This document shows, one piece after another, positions 14,335 through 22,236 of a stretch of 24,305 bases of DNA. The notes under the pieces are model-generated. The model was not told the DNA's origin. It did no database searches and saw nothing but the letters and a program-made list of their open reading frames with translations. Source of the DNA: an uncultured Flavobacteriales bacterium (lineage in GTDB: Bacteria > Bacteroidota > Bacteroidia > Flavobacteriales > Crocinitomicaceae); the NCBI GenBank assembly GCA_946479125.1, contig CAMLET010000002.1, forward strand, positions 1 through 24,305. Direction: 5' to 3'. Positions within the stretch are counted from its first letter, which is position 1. The number at the start of each line of letters is the position of its first letter. The position numbers were made by a program, and so were the translations under genes.

Positions 14335-16953
14335 ATGGCATTAGAAAACGAATTTCGTCCAAAACAAGAACCTGTAGAAGAAAAATCTACCAAGAAAGTG
14401 CGTTATACAACTGGTGATGTTGAAGACGAGCCTGCTGGTAAGTCAACAAAAAGCACTACTGCAAAAAAAGCAAAGGTTGATGCTGTTCCACTAAAAGGTT
14501 TGGCTGCTCGTTTCGATAAGAAACGGACAAAGACTATTGTCGGAATTCTACTGGTACTTTTCTCTTTCTTTGCTTTTCTTTCTTGTGCATCTTACTTTTT
14601 TACGTGGCAGGCAGATCAGGACCGTGTTTTAAACAAAACTTTATTCGCTTTTCTTTTTGATGAAAATCCGGAACCGGTTGAAAACTGGTTAGGGAAATTT
14701 GGGGCTTGGATGTCGCACTTATTCATGTACCGTTGGTTCGGAATTTCTTCGTTTGCAATCTCTTTTTGCGTATTCCTGATCGGATTCAGATGGATGTGGA
14801 ACATTCGCCTTTTACCGATTAAACGTTCAATCGCGGTTTCATCCCTGTTCATGGTTTGGACATCAATCTTCTTCGCTTATCTCGTTCCTCAAATTGAATA
14901 TTTGGGCGGAACATTTGGATTCACAATCGTAAACTGGTTGAAGCTTTCCGTTGGAAGCTTTGGAGCATTTTTGGTAATTGTTGGATTACTGTGGATCTCT
15001 CTTGTTGTTCTTTTCAACGCTGATATTTCTTCATGGTTCCGCAAAATGAAAGCTGGTTCAGAAGAAACGGAAGAGGAAGAAGTTGTTGCTACAGAAGGTG
15101 TTGGTGATATTCGAATAGTGAATACCATTAAGGATGATGAAATTTTGCAAGATGAAGAATCGGCAATCATCAGTTTTGATGAAGATGAGGTTTCTGACGA
15201 GGAAGAGCTTGAAGATGATGGATACATTTCGGATGATGAAGAGGATAGTTTTGTAGTTATTCATCAGGAAGTGGAGAAGCAGGAAACGGAATTTGAAGTT
15301 CCGGTTCCACCAGTTGCCCCGGTTGTTGGTGTTCCCGATTTAGATCTGGAAGGTTTTGATGAAGGCGATTTTGCGGTTTCTATTGCGCAGCCTGAAACTG
15401 AACTTTCAGAAGATCAAATGAATTCTCTGCAAAAGGAATACGGCGATTATGATCCAACCTTGGATTTGTCAGGGTATGTGCTTCCTCCGGTTGATTTGTT
15501 GAAGGAATACGGTTCCGGACAGGTGAACATCAACAAACAGGAATTAGAAGAAAACAAGAACAAAATTGTTGAAACGCTTTCTCATTATAAGATTGATATA
15601 GCGAAGATCAAAGCTACGGTTGGTCCAACGGTTACGCTATACGAAATTGTTCCGGCTCCGGGAGTTCGTATTTCGAAGATCAAGAACTTAGAAGACGATA
15701 TTGCGTTGAGTTTATCCGCTCTTGGAATTCGTATTATTGCGCCAATTCCGGGTAAAGGCACCATTGGTATCGAGGTTCCGAATAGTAAGCCAGACATGGT
15801 TTCTATGCGTTCGTTAATTGCTTCTGAGAAATTCCAAAACTCAGATTTCGATCTACCAATTGTAATGGGGAAAACAATTACCAACGAAACCTTTACGTTC
15901 GACCTTACCAAAGCGCCACACTTGTTGGTTGCAGGTTCTACCGGACAAGGTAAGTCCGTTGGTTTGAATGCGATTCTTGTGTCGATGTTATACAAGAAAC
16001 ATCCGGCACAAGTAAAGTTTGTTCTTATCGATCCGAAAAAGGTGGAGTTAACGCTTTATAACAGAATTGAACGACATTTTTTAGCGAAACTTCCAGGTGA
16101 AGAAGACGCAATTATTACAGATACATCGAAAGTGGTGAACACACTGAATTCGCTTTGTATTGAAATGGATAATCGTTACGAATTATTGAAAGAAGCTCAG
16201 GTTCGTACTATTAAGGAATACAATACCAAATTCATTGCGAGGAAACTGAATCCTGAAAAAGGTCACCGCTACTTGCCGTACATCGTCGTTTTGATTGATG
16301 AGTTCGCTGATTTGATCATGACTGCAGGTAAAGAGGTTGAACATCCTATTGCACGTATTGCTCAACTTGCCCGCGCTATTGGAATTCACTTGATTGTTGC
16401 AACGCAGCGTCCGTCTGTAAATGTAATCACAGGTATGATCAAAGCCAACTTTCCAGCCCGTATTGCGTTCCGTGTTCAATCTAAGATCGATTCAAGAACC
16501 ATTCTCGATGCTTCTGGTGCTGATCAATTAATTGGTCGTGGAGATATGTTGATCTCGCTTGGTTCCGACATGGTTCGTGTTCAATGTGGTTTTGCCGATA
16601 CACCTGAGGTTGATGACATCTGTAAATTCATTGGAGAGCAGCGTGCATATCCTGAAGCTTTATTGTTACCAGAATATGTTGGTGCAGAAGGTGGAGACGG
16701 AAATGATATTGATTTAGACGATATTGATGCTTTGTTTGCTGATGCAGCGCGTTTAGTGGTTATTCATAATCAAGGTTCCGCATCTCTTCTTCAACGAAAG
16801 CTGAAGTTGGGTTATAACCGCGCAGGACGCATTGTAGATCAATTGGAGGGTTATGGAATAATCGGTCCGTTCCAGGGTTCTAAGGCTCGCGAAGTATTGT
16901 TCGGCGATATAGAAGCGCTTGAAGAATTCCTTTCAGCTAAAGGATTAAAATAA
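14335..16953 (+). CDS. ftsK: DNA translocase FtsK
   Basis: The 872-residue protein is a membrane-anchored ATPase that pumps chromosomal DNA through the closing septum and helps dimer resolution at dif. The N-terminal domain has four transmembrane segments (about 67-90, 128-155, 165-187 and 203-227). A linker rich in Asp and Glu follows (about 240-345), much shorter than the linker of E. coli FtsK. The motor domain includes the alpha/beta parts (about 405-510), Walker A AGSTGQGKS (533-541) and Walker B VVLIDEFADL (651-660, Asp655 and Glu656). The DNA-reading gamma winged helix is at about 800-865 (ARLVVIHNQGSASLLQRKLK, then AGRIVDQLEGYGIIGP). The start MALENEF is the only good one. Upstream envelope genes and downstream lolA run in the same direction; ftsK next to lolA is a familiar pairing in Bacteroidota. 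Confidence 0.97.
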   Translation: MALENEFRPKQEPVEEKSTKKVRYTTGDVEDEPAGKSTKSTTAKKAKVDAVPLKGLAARFDKKRTKTIVGILLVLFSFFAFLSCASYFFTWQADQDRVLNKTLFAFLFDENPEPVENWLGKFGAWMSHLFMYRWFGISSFAISFCVFLIGFRWMWNIRLLPIKRSIAVSSLFMVWTSIFFAYLVPQIEYLGGTFGFTIVNWLKLSVGSFGAFLVIVGLLWISLVVLFNADISSWFRKMKAGSEETEEEEVVATEGVGDIRIVNTIKDDEILQDEESAIISFDEDEVSDEEELEDDGYISDDEEDSFVVIHQEVEKQETEFEVPVPPVAPVVGVPDLDLEGFDEGDFAVSIAQPETELSEDQMNSLQKEYGDYDPTLDLSGYVLPPVDLLKEYGSGQVNINKQELEENKNKIVETLSHYKIDIAKIKATVGPTVTLYEIVPAPGVRISKIKNLEDDIALSLSALGIRIIAPIPGKGTIGIEVPNSKPDMVSMRSLIASEKFQNSDFDLPIVMGKTITNETFTFDLTKAPHLLVAGSTGQGKSVGLNAILVSMLYKKHPAQVKFVLIDPKKVELTLYNRIERHFLAKLPGEEDAIITDTSKVVNTLNSLCIEMDNRYELLKEAQVRTIKEYNTKFIARKLNPEKGHRYLPYIVVLIDEFADLIMTAGKEVEHPIARIAQLARAIGIHLIVATQRPSVNVITGMIKANFPARIAFRVQSKIDSRTILDASGADQLIGRGDMLISLGSDMVRVQCGFADTPEVDDICKFIGEQRAYPEALLLPEYVGAEGGDGNDIDLDDIDALFADAARLVVIHNQGSASLLQRKLKLGYNRAGRIVDQLEGYGIIGPFQGSKAREVLFGDIEALEEFLSAKGLK

Positions 16954-17045
16954 TCCTAAATCGATTTTTCTCTGTTAGAACGCATTGTTTTTCACTTCTT
17001 TAAATCGAGGTAAACGTTAATAGTTGAAAAAAATATCTGGAAATT

Positions 17046-17057
17046 ATGGCACAATTT
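17046..17057 (+). repeat. Conserved leader box of lolA copy 1
   Basis: ATGGCACAATTT here, 42 nt before the lolA-1 ATG, recurs at 17916-17927, 40 nt before the lolA-2 ATG. The duplication therefore included the leader. A GATATTTG (17060-17067) downstream of the first box is a possible -7 element. Confidence 0.6.
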
Positions 17058-17087
17058 CTGATATTTGCACCGAAAATTATAAGAGAT

Positions 17088-17726
17088 ATGAAAAACATTT
17101 TGCTCGCTTTGGTTCTGATCGTGTCAGGTTACTCAGTAGCACAAGACGCTAAGGCAAAAGGAATTTTAGACAAAGTTTCTGCTAAGATCAAAGCAAACAA
17201 GACGTTCTATGTTGAGTTCAGCGCTACGATCAAGAATGCTGCAAACGGAACGAGTTCAACTGTAACTGGTAAAGGTTGGGTGAAAGGAGAGAAGTTCTCA
17301 GCTACTTACGGCGAAAACACAATCATTTCAAACGGTACATCAACTTGGACTGTTGTTAAAAAAGAGAAAACAGTTTATCAAACAGCTGCAGATGACGATG
17401 ACGAAGAGTCAATGAATCCTAAGAAATTGATGACGCTTTGGGAATCTGGTTTTACTAACAAATATGATAAAGAAGAAACATTGAACGGTGAGAAAGTTCA
17501 TGTAATTCATCTTTATCCTAAAAACGCTAAAACAGCAAATTACCATACAATTACGGTTTACATCGCAAAAGATGATAACGAATTGAAGAAAGCTGTAATG
17601 AAAGCGAAAGACGGAACTGTAATGACATACACACTTACAAAATTCACGTCTAACCCAACTGTTGAAGATTCAAAGTTTGTATTTGACATGAGCAAATATC
17701 CAGGATACAAGAAAGTAAACGGATAA
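17088..17726 (+). CDS. lolA: LolA-like outer-membrane lipoprotein carrier, tandem copy 1
   Basis: The 212-residue periplasmic protein is predicted to escort lipoproteins from the inner to the outer membrane. It has a signal peptide (ending GYSVAQ, residues 13-18), an N-terminal KGILDKVSAKIKANKTFYVEF strand-helix start at about 24, a GKGWVKGEKF strand (61-70) and the typical LolA C-terminus with TKFTSNPTVEDSKFVFD (184-200) followed by KYPGYK. I start at the ATG at 17088, not the in-frame ATG at 17046, because the signal peptide begins there and the paralogue has the same start. The gene sits 134 bp after ftsK with no convincing terminator between. It is followed by a good terminator and a palindromic repeat. 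The close paralogue is 229 bp downstream. Confidence 0.88.
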   Translation: MKNILLALVLIVSGYSVAQDAKAKGILDKVSAKIKANKTFYVEFSATIKNAANGTSSTVTGKGWVKGEKFSATYGENTIISNGTSTWTVVKKEKTVYQTAADDDDEESMNPKKLMTLWESGFTNKYDKEETLNGEKVHVIHLYPKNAKTANYHTITVYIAKDDNELKKAVMKAKDGTVMTYTLTKFTSNPTVEDSKFVFDMSKYPGYKKVNG

Positions 17727-17748
17727 TTCAAAAAGACTTTATATGTGA

Positions 17749-17777
17749 AAGGCTATTCGAAAGAGTAGCCTTTTTTT
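17749..17777 (+). terminator. Terminator of lolA copy 1
   Basis: A 9-bp stem (AAGGCTATT with AGTAGCCTT, one G-U wobble, 6-nt loop) is followed by a run of seven T residues, 22 nt after the lolA-1 stop. Copy 2 therefore probably has its own promoter. Confidence 0.8.
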
Positions 17778-17812
17778 GTTGGAACAAAAACGCGAAGAGT
17801 GAATTTAAATAT

Positions 17813-17874
17813 AACCGCAAAGAGAGAAGAACGCAAAGTGAATGTAAGCTCTGCGCTCTTTTTTCTTTGCGGTT
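17813..17874. repeat. CGCAAAG-type palindromic repeat after lolA copy 1
   Basis: Two 26-nt arms (17813-17838 and 17849-17874), each beginning or ending with AACCGCAAAG or its complement, pair at 22 of 26 positions around a 10-nt loop. The same family of sequence recurs at 18608-18668. Interspersed repeats built from CGCAAAG units are common between genes in Bacteroidota (recollection). It lies after the terminator, so it is not needed for termination of copy 1. Confidence 0.8.
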
Positions 17875-17915
17875 CAAATAAGAAGTAAATTCTTCATTTT
17901 CTAGGAATTCCGTCA

Positions 17916-17927
17916 ATGGCACAATTT
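17916..17927 (+). repeat. Conserved leader box of lolA copy 2
   Basis: This is an identical ATGGCACAATTT, placed 40 nt before the ATG of copy 2. It shows that at least about 40 bp of upstream sequence was duplicated with the gene. The sequence between box and ATG has diverged more than the coding region. Confidence 0.6.
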
Positions 17928-17955
17928 ATGATTACCGTTTCGGAAATTAATAGTC

Positions 17956-18594
17956 ATGAAAAGTATATTACTCGTTTTAGTTCTAATCGTTTCAGGTTAC
18001 TCAGTAGCCCAAGATGCTAAGGCAAAAGGAATCTTAGATAAAGTTTCAGCAAAGTTAAAGACGAACAAAACGTTTTATTTGGAGTTTAGTGCGTCAATCA
18101 AAAATGCGGCAAACGGAACGAGCTCAACGGTTACAGGTAAAGGTTGGGTAAAAGGGGAGAAATTCTCAGCAATTTACGGTGAAAACAGTATTATTTGTAA
18201 CGGAACCAAGACTTGGTCGGTGATGAAAAAATCCAAAGAGGTTGTTGAAACCGCAGCTGACGAGGATGATGAAGAATCAATGAATCCAAAAAGATTGATG
18301 ACGCTTTGGGAAAAAGGATTCACACACAAATACGATAAAGAGGAAACATTGAATGGAGAGAAGGTTCATGTGATCAATCTTTTTCCGAAGAACGCAAGAA
18401 CTGCAAATTATCACACCATTACGGTTTACATTTCTAAAAGTGGAAACGAATTGAAGAAGGCAGTAATGAAAGCAAAAGACGGAACTGTAATGACATACTC
18501 ACTAACAAAGTTTACATCAAACCCTACAGTCGAAGATTCAAAATTTGTTTTCGACATGAGTAAATATCCAGGATATAAGCTTATCAAAGGATAG
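17956..18594 (+). CDS. LolA-like outer-membrane lipoprotein carrier, tandem copy 2
   Basis: The 212-residue protein has the same length as copy 1 and differs at 30 positions by hand alignment, about 86% identical with no gaps. The signal peptide (ending GYSVAQ), the GKGWVKGEKF strand and the C-terminal SNPTVEDSKFVFDMSKYPGY are unchanged, so it should fold and be exported as a LolA-type carrier. Differences cluster: 11 of the 30 fall in residues 73-103, including the mid-strand stretch around KKSKEVVETA. Cys81 is new in this copy. Whether it carries a different set of lipoproteins or is a redundant copy is unknown. It is probably transcribed separately from copy 1 because a terminator lies between them. 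The next gene converges on it. Confidence 0.87.
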   Translation: MKSILLVLVLIVSGYSVAQDAKAKGILDKVSAKLKTNKTFYLEFSASIKNAANGTSSTVTGKGWVKGEKFSAIYGENSIICNGTKTWSVMKKSKEVVETAADEDDEESMNPKRLMTLWEKGFTHKYDKEETLNGEKVHVINLFPKNARTANYHTITVYISKSGNELKKAVMKAKDGTVMTYSLTKFTSNPTVEDSKFVFDMSKYPGYKLIKG

Positions 18595-18607
18595 TTATTA
18601 TAGAATA

Positions 18608-18668
18608 AACCGCAAAGAAAGAAGAGCGCAAAGGAACTAAATCTCTGCGCTCTTCTTTCTTTGCGGTT
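18608..18668. repeat. CGCAAAG-type palindromic repeat, near-perfect, between convergent genes
   Basis: Two 26-nt arms (18608-18633 and 18643-18668) pair at 25 of 26 positions around a 9-nt loop, a very long perfect-looking hairpin. It is related to the element at 17813-17874 but closer to perfect symmetry. It fills most of the 99-bp gap between lolA copy 2 and the E1 gene, and no other terminator-like structure is present. It may therefore serve as a bidirectional terminator, although T runs are weak. Confidence 0.82.
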
Positions 18669-18693
18669 AATATTTTTAAATGTGTTCTCGTTG

Positions 18694-20700
18694 TTAGAAC
18701 TCGTAAAGCTCAACTAACGCTGCTTTAAAGCGATCTACTGGTAAGAATTGTTTTTCTAACGGAACTGCGAATGGAACAGGTGTGTCTAATGACGCAACAC
18801 GTTTCACAGGAGCATCTAATCCATCGAAACATTTTTCGTTGATCAGAGCTGCAATTTCACCACCAATTCCACCAGTCATGCAATCTTCATGGAATACGAT
18901 TACTTTACCTGTTTTGCGAACAGACTCGTAAATCGTTTCCGTATCCAAAGGAAGTAATGTTTTCAAGTCGATCAAATCTGCTGAGATTTCAGGATGTTCA
19001 TCCAAAGCTTCCATTGCCCAGTGAACACCAAGTCCGTAAGTAACAATAGTTAAATCGTCTCCTTTTCGAACATACCCCGCTTTACCAATTTCAGTTGTGT
19101 AGTAATCGTCATGAATATCTTCACGAATACTTCTGTAAAGGAATTTATGTTCAAAGAACAAAACCGGATTCGGATCTTCGATTGCCGCATTCAATAATCC
19201 TTTCGCATCACCTGGGAAAGCAGGGTAAACCACTTTTAGTCCCGGAGTATGGAAGAACCATGCTTCGTTACTTTGACTGTGGAATGGACCTGCAGCTGTG
19301 TTCGCTCCAGTAGGCATACGAACTACAACATCAGCATTTTGTCCCCAACGCCAATGTGATTTTGCAAGATTATTTACAATTTGATTGAATCCACAAGTTG
19401 CGAAGTCGGCAAACTGCATTTCTACCATTGCTTTCATCCCGTTGATGGATAGCCCAAGCCCAGCACCGACTATAGCAGATTCACAAATTGGAGTATTGCG
19501 AACGCGTTCTTTTCCAAACTGTTCAACAAAACCTTCAGTTACTTTAAATACACCGCCGTATTCAGCAACATCTTGTCCCATAATAACCAATTCAGGATAT
19601 TTTTCCATGGATTGACGTAAACCATCAGAAACAGCGTCGATTAAACGTTTTTCAGTTTTTGAATCGCTTTTTGGATTTATTACTGTTTGAACATATGGTG
19701 CATAAACATCTGCAATTTCAGTTGCTAGATCTGCGGTAACCGGACCTTCTGCAAAAGCAATATCCAATCCATTTTGAATTTCCGCTTTAATATCTTCACG
19801 AGCTTTTGCTTTCAGTTCTTCGGTCAATACACCAATTTCTTCTAAGTATTTCTCGTAATTCGTAACCGGATCTTTTTTCGCCCATTCTTCCTGAAGTCCG
19901 TCAGGATAATATTTTGTACCTGAAGCTTCCTCATGTCCGCGCATTCTGAACGTCATACATTCCAATAAGAATGGTCTCGGTTTAACACGAATAGATTCAG
20001 CAATCTGACGAATAGTACGAATCACTTCCAAAATATTGTTTCCATCAACTTGGTAAGCATCCATTCCATATCCAATTCCTTTGTCGATGAATTGCTTGCA
20101 TCTGAATTGCTCATTGGATGGAGTAGAAAGTCCCCAGCAATTGTTTTCAACGGTAAAAATTACAGGAAGATCCCAAACAGCTGCAACGTTTAGTGATTCG
20201 TGAAAATCACCTTCAGAAGCACCACCGTCACCAGTAAATACAATAGTTGCCTGTTCGTTCTTTTTCAGTTTGTTTGCAAGAGCAATTCCATCAGCAATAC
20301 CGAGTTGCGGACCCAAGTGAGAAATCATTCCAACGATATTATAGTCCTTCGCTCCAAAGTGAAAAGAGCGGTCTCTACCTTTTGTAAAGCCCGACATTTT
20401 ACCCTGAAACTGAGCAAAAAGTCGTTCCAAAGGAATGCCACGAGTAGTGAAAATCCCTAAATTTCTATGCATTGGAAGAATGAACTCCTCCTTATTCATA
20501 GCTAAAGCTGCACCAACTGATATTCCTTCTTGTCCCCATCCTGAAAACCATTTACTGATTTTTCCCTGACGAAGCAGAATCAACATTTTTTCCTCGATCA
20601 TGCGAGGTTTCAGAATTGATGTGTAAATGTTCAACAATTCCTGATCTTCAAATCCTGTTCTGTCGAATTGGATGGTTCTATTTTTTAATGCGACTTCCAT
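18694..20700 (-). CDS. Fused E1 alpha/beta 2-oxoacid dehydrogenase (branched-chain or pyruvate type)
   Basis: The 668-residue enzyme joins both thiamine-diphosphate E1 subunits in one chain. The alpha part (about 15-325) holds the ThDP/magnesium motif GDGGASEGDFHESLN (157-171) ending near Asn186/Asn187, and a RMRGHEEASG loop (252-261). The beta part (about 345-668) begins with the EKRLIDAVSDGLRQ helix and contains GQDVAEYGGVF (375-385), Glu407 in TPICESAIVGAG (the expected cofactor-activating glutamate) and GPFHSQSNEAWF (471-482). It would decarboxylate a 2-oxoacid and pass the acyl group to an E2 lipoyl protein. Substrate is most likely branched-chain 2-oxoacids by family habit in Bacteroidota, but sequence alone does not settle this. 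E2 and E3 genes are not in the window. A -7-like element is 17 nt upstream. Confidence 0.93.
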   Translation of the reverse strand: MEVALKNRTIQFDRTGFEDQELLNIYTSILKPRMIEEKMLILLRQGKISKWFSGWGQEGISVGAALAMNKEEFILPMHRNLGIFTTRGIPLERLFAQFQGKMSGFTKGRDRSFHFGAKDYNIVGMISHLGPQLGIADGIALANKLKKNEQATIVFTGDGGASEGDFHESLNVAAVWDLPVIFTVENNCWGLSTPSNEQFRCKQFIDKGIGYGMDAYQVDGNNILEVIRTIRQIAESIRVKPRPFLLECMTFRMRGHEEASGTKYYPDGLQEEWAKKDPVTNYEKYLEEIGVLTEELKAKAREDIKAEIQNGLDIAFAEGPVTADLATEIADVYAPYVQTVINPKSDSKTEKRLIDAVSDGLRQSMEKYPELVIMGQDVAEYGGVFKVTEGFVEQFGKERVRNTPICESAIVGAGLGLSINGMKAMVEMQFADFATCGFNQIVNNLAKSHWRWGQNADVVVRMPTGANTAAGPFHSQSNEAWFFHTPGLKVVYPAFPGDAKGLLNAAIEDPNPVLFFEHKFLYRSIREDIHDDYYTTEIGKAGYVRKGDDLTIVTYGLGVHWAMEALDEHPEISADLIDLKTLLPLDTETIYESVRKTGKVIVFHEDCMTGGIGGEIAALINEKCFDGLDAPVKRVASLDTPVPFAVPLEKQFLPVDRFKAALVELYEF

Positions 20701-20717
20701 AGCTCTTTTGTGAACGG

Positions 20718-20725
20718 CAAAAATA
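20718..20725 (-). promoter_or_regulatory. Probable -7 element of the E1 gene
   Basis: On the minus strand TATTTTTG, a perfect TAnnTTTG, ends 17 nt upstream of the ATG. The -33 region has no clear TTG at 19-23 nt. Confidence 0.5.
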
Positions 20726-20923
20726 ATTGAAATCCATGGAGGATAAATAACCTTTAAAGAAACATTGTGAAATTTTTCAACAACTTATCCGTGTTATGAA
20801 TACTTGGGGATGTTTTCTAATTTTTAGATTCTAATTAAAGAGATTAGTTGGACTTATTATTTAGTTTACGCATTGGCTAAATCGAATTTGTATTCTGGTT
20901 TTCAAAATAAAAATTGTAAACAC

Positions 20924-20953
20924 TTGTTTTTTAGATTGTTTTAGGTATTTTTG
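20924..20953 (+). promoter_or_regulatory. Promoter of the surface-protein cassette
   Basis: TTG (20924-20926) is followed after 19 nt by TATTTTTG (20946-20953), an exact match to the Bacteroidota pattern. It ends 24 nt before the ATG at 20978 and shows that the in-frame TTG at 20951 is not a start codon. Confidence 0.8.
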
Positions 20954-20977
20954 CTTAGAACTGCACACTCTCCTACG

Positions 20978-22210
20978 ATGAAAAAATACTTACTATTTTC
21001 AACCGTTTTCGTATCCTATTTGGCATTTGGACAGGCTCAGATTGTTATGTCTGGTGCTTCATACATTGTGATCGATAACTCAGCTAAGCTTGTAGTTGAA
21101 AATCCGGCAACCAACGCAATTACTAATTCTGGTACAGGAGGAATCATGACCGAAAGTGAATTTGATGAAGTGTTTTGGTTTATTGGGAACAACACAGGGT
21201 CATACACAATGCCGTTCGTTTCTCAGGCAGTAATTACTCAAATTCCTTTTACGGCAAACATTGGAACTGCAGGTAGTGGTGGCGGAATAATTCGTTTTTC
21301 CACATATCCTGGCCCATCTTGGGATAACAATGTTTATCGTCCGTCAGACGTTACACATATGTACGATTTCAATACCAATTCGGTGAACAATTCGGATAAT
21401 GTTATTGATAGGTTCTGGATTGTAGATGCATCTTCTTATGGAACAAAACCAGGTGCCTCGTTTACGTTTACTTACAGAGATGCAGAGCATCTTCAGGTAG
21501 GAAACAATATAGTTGAAGCTGATTTAGGCGCACAGCGTTTTCATCCCGGTCCAAACATTTGGGGAGATTATATGCCGCAGGGTACTACAAATATTGTTAC
21601 CAATCAAACTTCTGGTGTTCCTGTTGTGCCTGGTGATTTTTGGCGTTCATGGACATTAAGTGAAACTACAAGTCCGTTATCGGTTGAGGTTTCTTATTTC
21701 AAAGCTACTTGTGATGATCAACAACTGAAATTCAATTGGCAAACCCTAAACGAAAATAATGTTGATCATTTTGAAATTGAACATTTGAATGGTCAAAATT
21801 TTGAAGTGATTGGTATGATTGCTCCTCAGGGAGGAGCTGGAGTTAAGAATTATTCCTTTACCTCAGAGGTTTACAGAAGCGGAACATTTCGACTGGTTGA
21901 AGTTGATACCGACGGTGATCGTTTGATCAAGTCATCGCTTCAGGCAGATTGTAGCAATAATGAAACTTTTGTGAGCTTTGATCAATCTACAAATACATTA
22001 TATATGCAGTTTGAAGGAAACTTCAACGGCGAAGAACTCTTAGAAATTTTTGACGCAACTGGTCGCGTTGTTTATAAAACAAACGTTACACTGCAGTATG
22101 GAGCGAATTTCGTTTCAGTTCCGGATTTGCAATTCAGTCATGGATTCTATTCGGTTAGAATGAAAAATGGTAACAAACTGATTTCAGAACAGATTATTAA
22201 AGCAAACTAG
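20978..22210 (+). CDS. Secreted T9SS-type surface protein, unknown function
   Basis: The 410-residue protein has a signal peptide (MKKYLLFSTVFVSYLAFGQA). A beta-rich N-terminal region (about 22-230) of unrecognised family follows, with ASYIVIDNSAKLVVEN, the repeated aromatic motif DEVFWFIG, and NIWGDYMPQG. A module from about 233 (PLSVEVSYFKATCDDQQLKF) is the same type as PIELLSFEANC in the lectin protein of this window and precedes T9SS domains in many Bacteroidota proteins. The C-terminal end (about 340-410, ending NKLISEQIIKAN) has the LLEIFDATGRVV and HGFYSVRMKNG strands of a T9SS type A module but lacks the usual PNP motif at its start. Substrate is unknown. It is followed 26 nt later by the fibre-like gene and probably forms an operon with it. 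Confidence 0.78.
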   Translation: MKKYLLFSTVFVSYLAFGQAQIVMSGASYIVIDNSAKLVVENPATNAITNSGTGGIMTESEFDEVFWFIGNNTGSYTMPFVSQAVITQIPFTANIGTAGSGGGIIRFSTYPGPSWDNNVYRPSDVTHMYDFNTNSVNNSDNVIDRFWIVDASSYGTKPGASFTFTYRDAEHLQVGNNIVEADLGAQRFHPGPNIWGDYMPQGTTNIVTNQTSGVPVVPGDFWRSWTLSETTSPLSVEVSYFKATCDDQQLKFNWQTLNENNVDHFEIEHLNGQNFEVIGMIAPQGGAGVKNYSFTSEVYRSGTFRLVEVDTDGDRLIKSSLQADCSNNETFVSFDQSTNTLYMQFEGNFNGEELLEIFDATGRVVYKTNVTLQYGANFVSVPDLQFSHGFYSVRMKNGNKLISEQIIKAN

Positions 22211-22236
22211 AATATTACTTCTTCAATAATACAAAC

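Noticed and set aside
15585..15995. A 136-residue open frame opposite ftsK
   Set aside because: It is antisense to the conserved FtsK motor domain and its composition is what codon mirroring would give.
17047..17068. TGGCAC followed by TTGC upstream of lolA copy 1, resembling a sigma-54 promoter
   Set aside because: The GG and GC elements are 19 nt apart instead of 12, and the second copy of the box has no TTGC.
17046..17087. Upstream in-frame ATG for lolA copy 1
   Set aside because: It adds 14 residues before a good signal peptide, and the paralogue has a stop or different sequence in that part.
17813..18668. Repeated CGCAAAG-type sequences as a CRISPR array
   Set aside because: There are only two copies, each a palindrome of about 62 nt, separated by a whole gene and without regular spacers.
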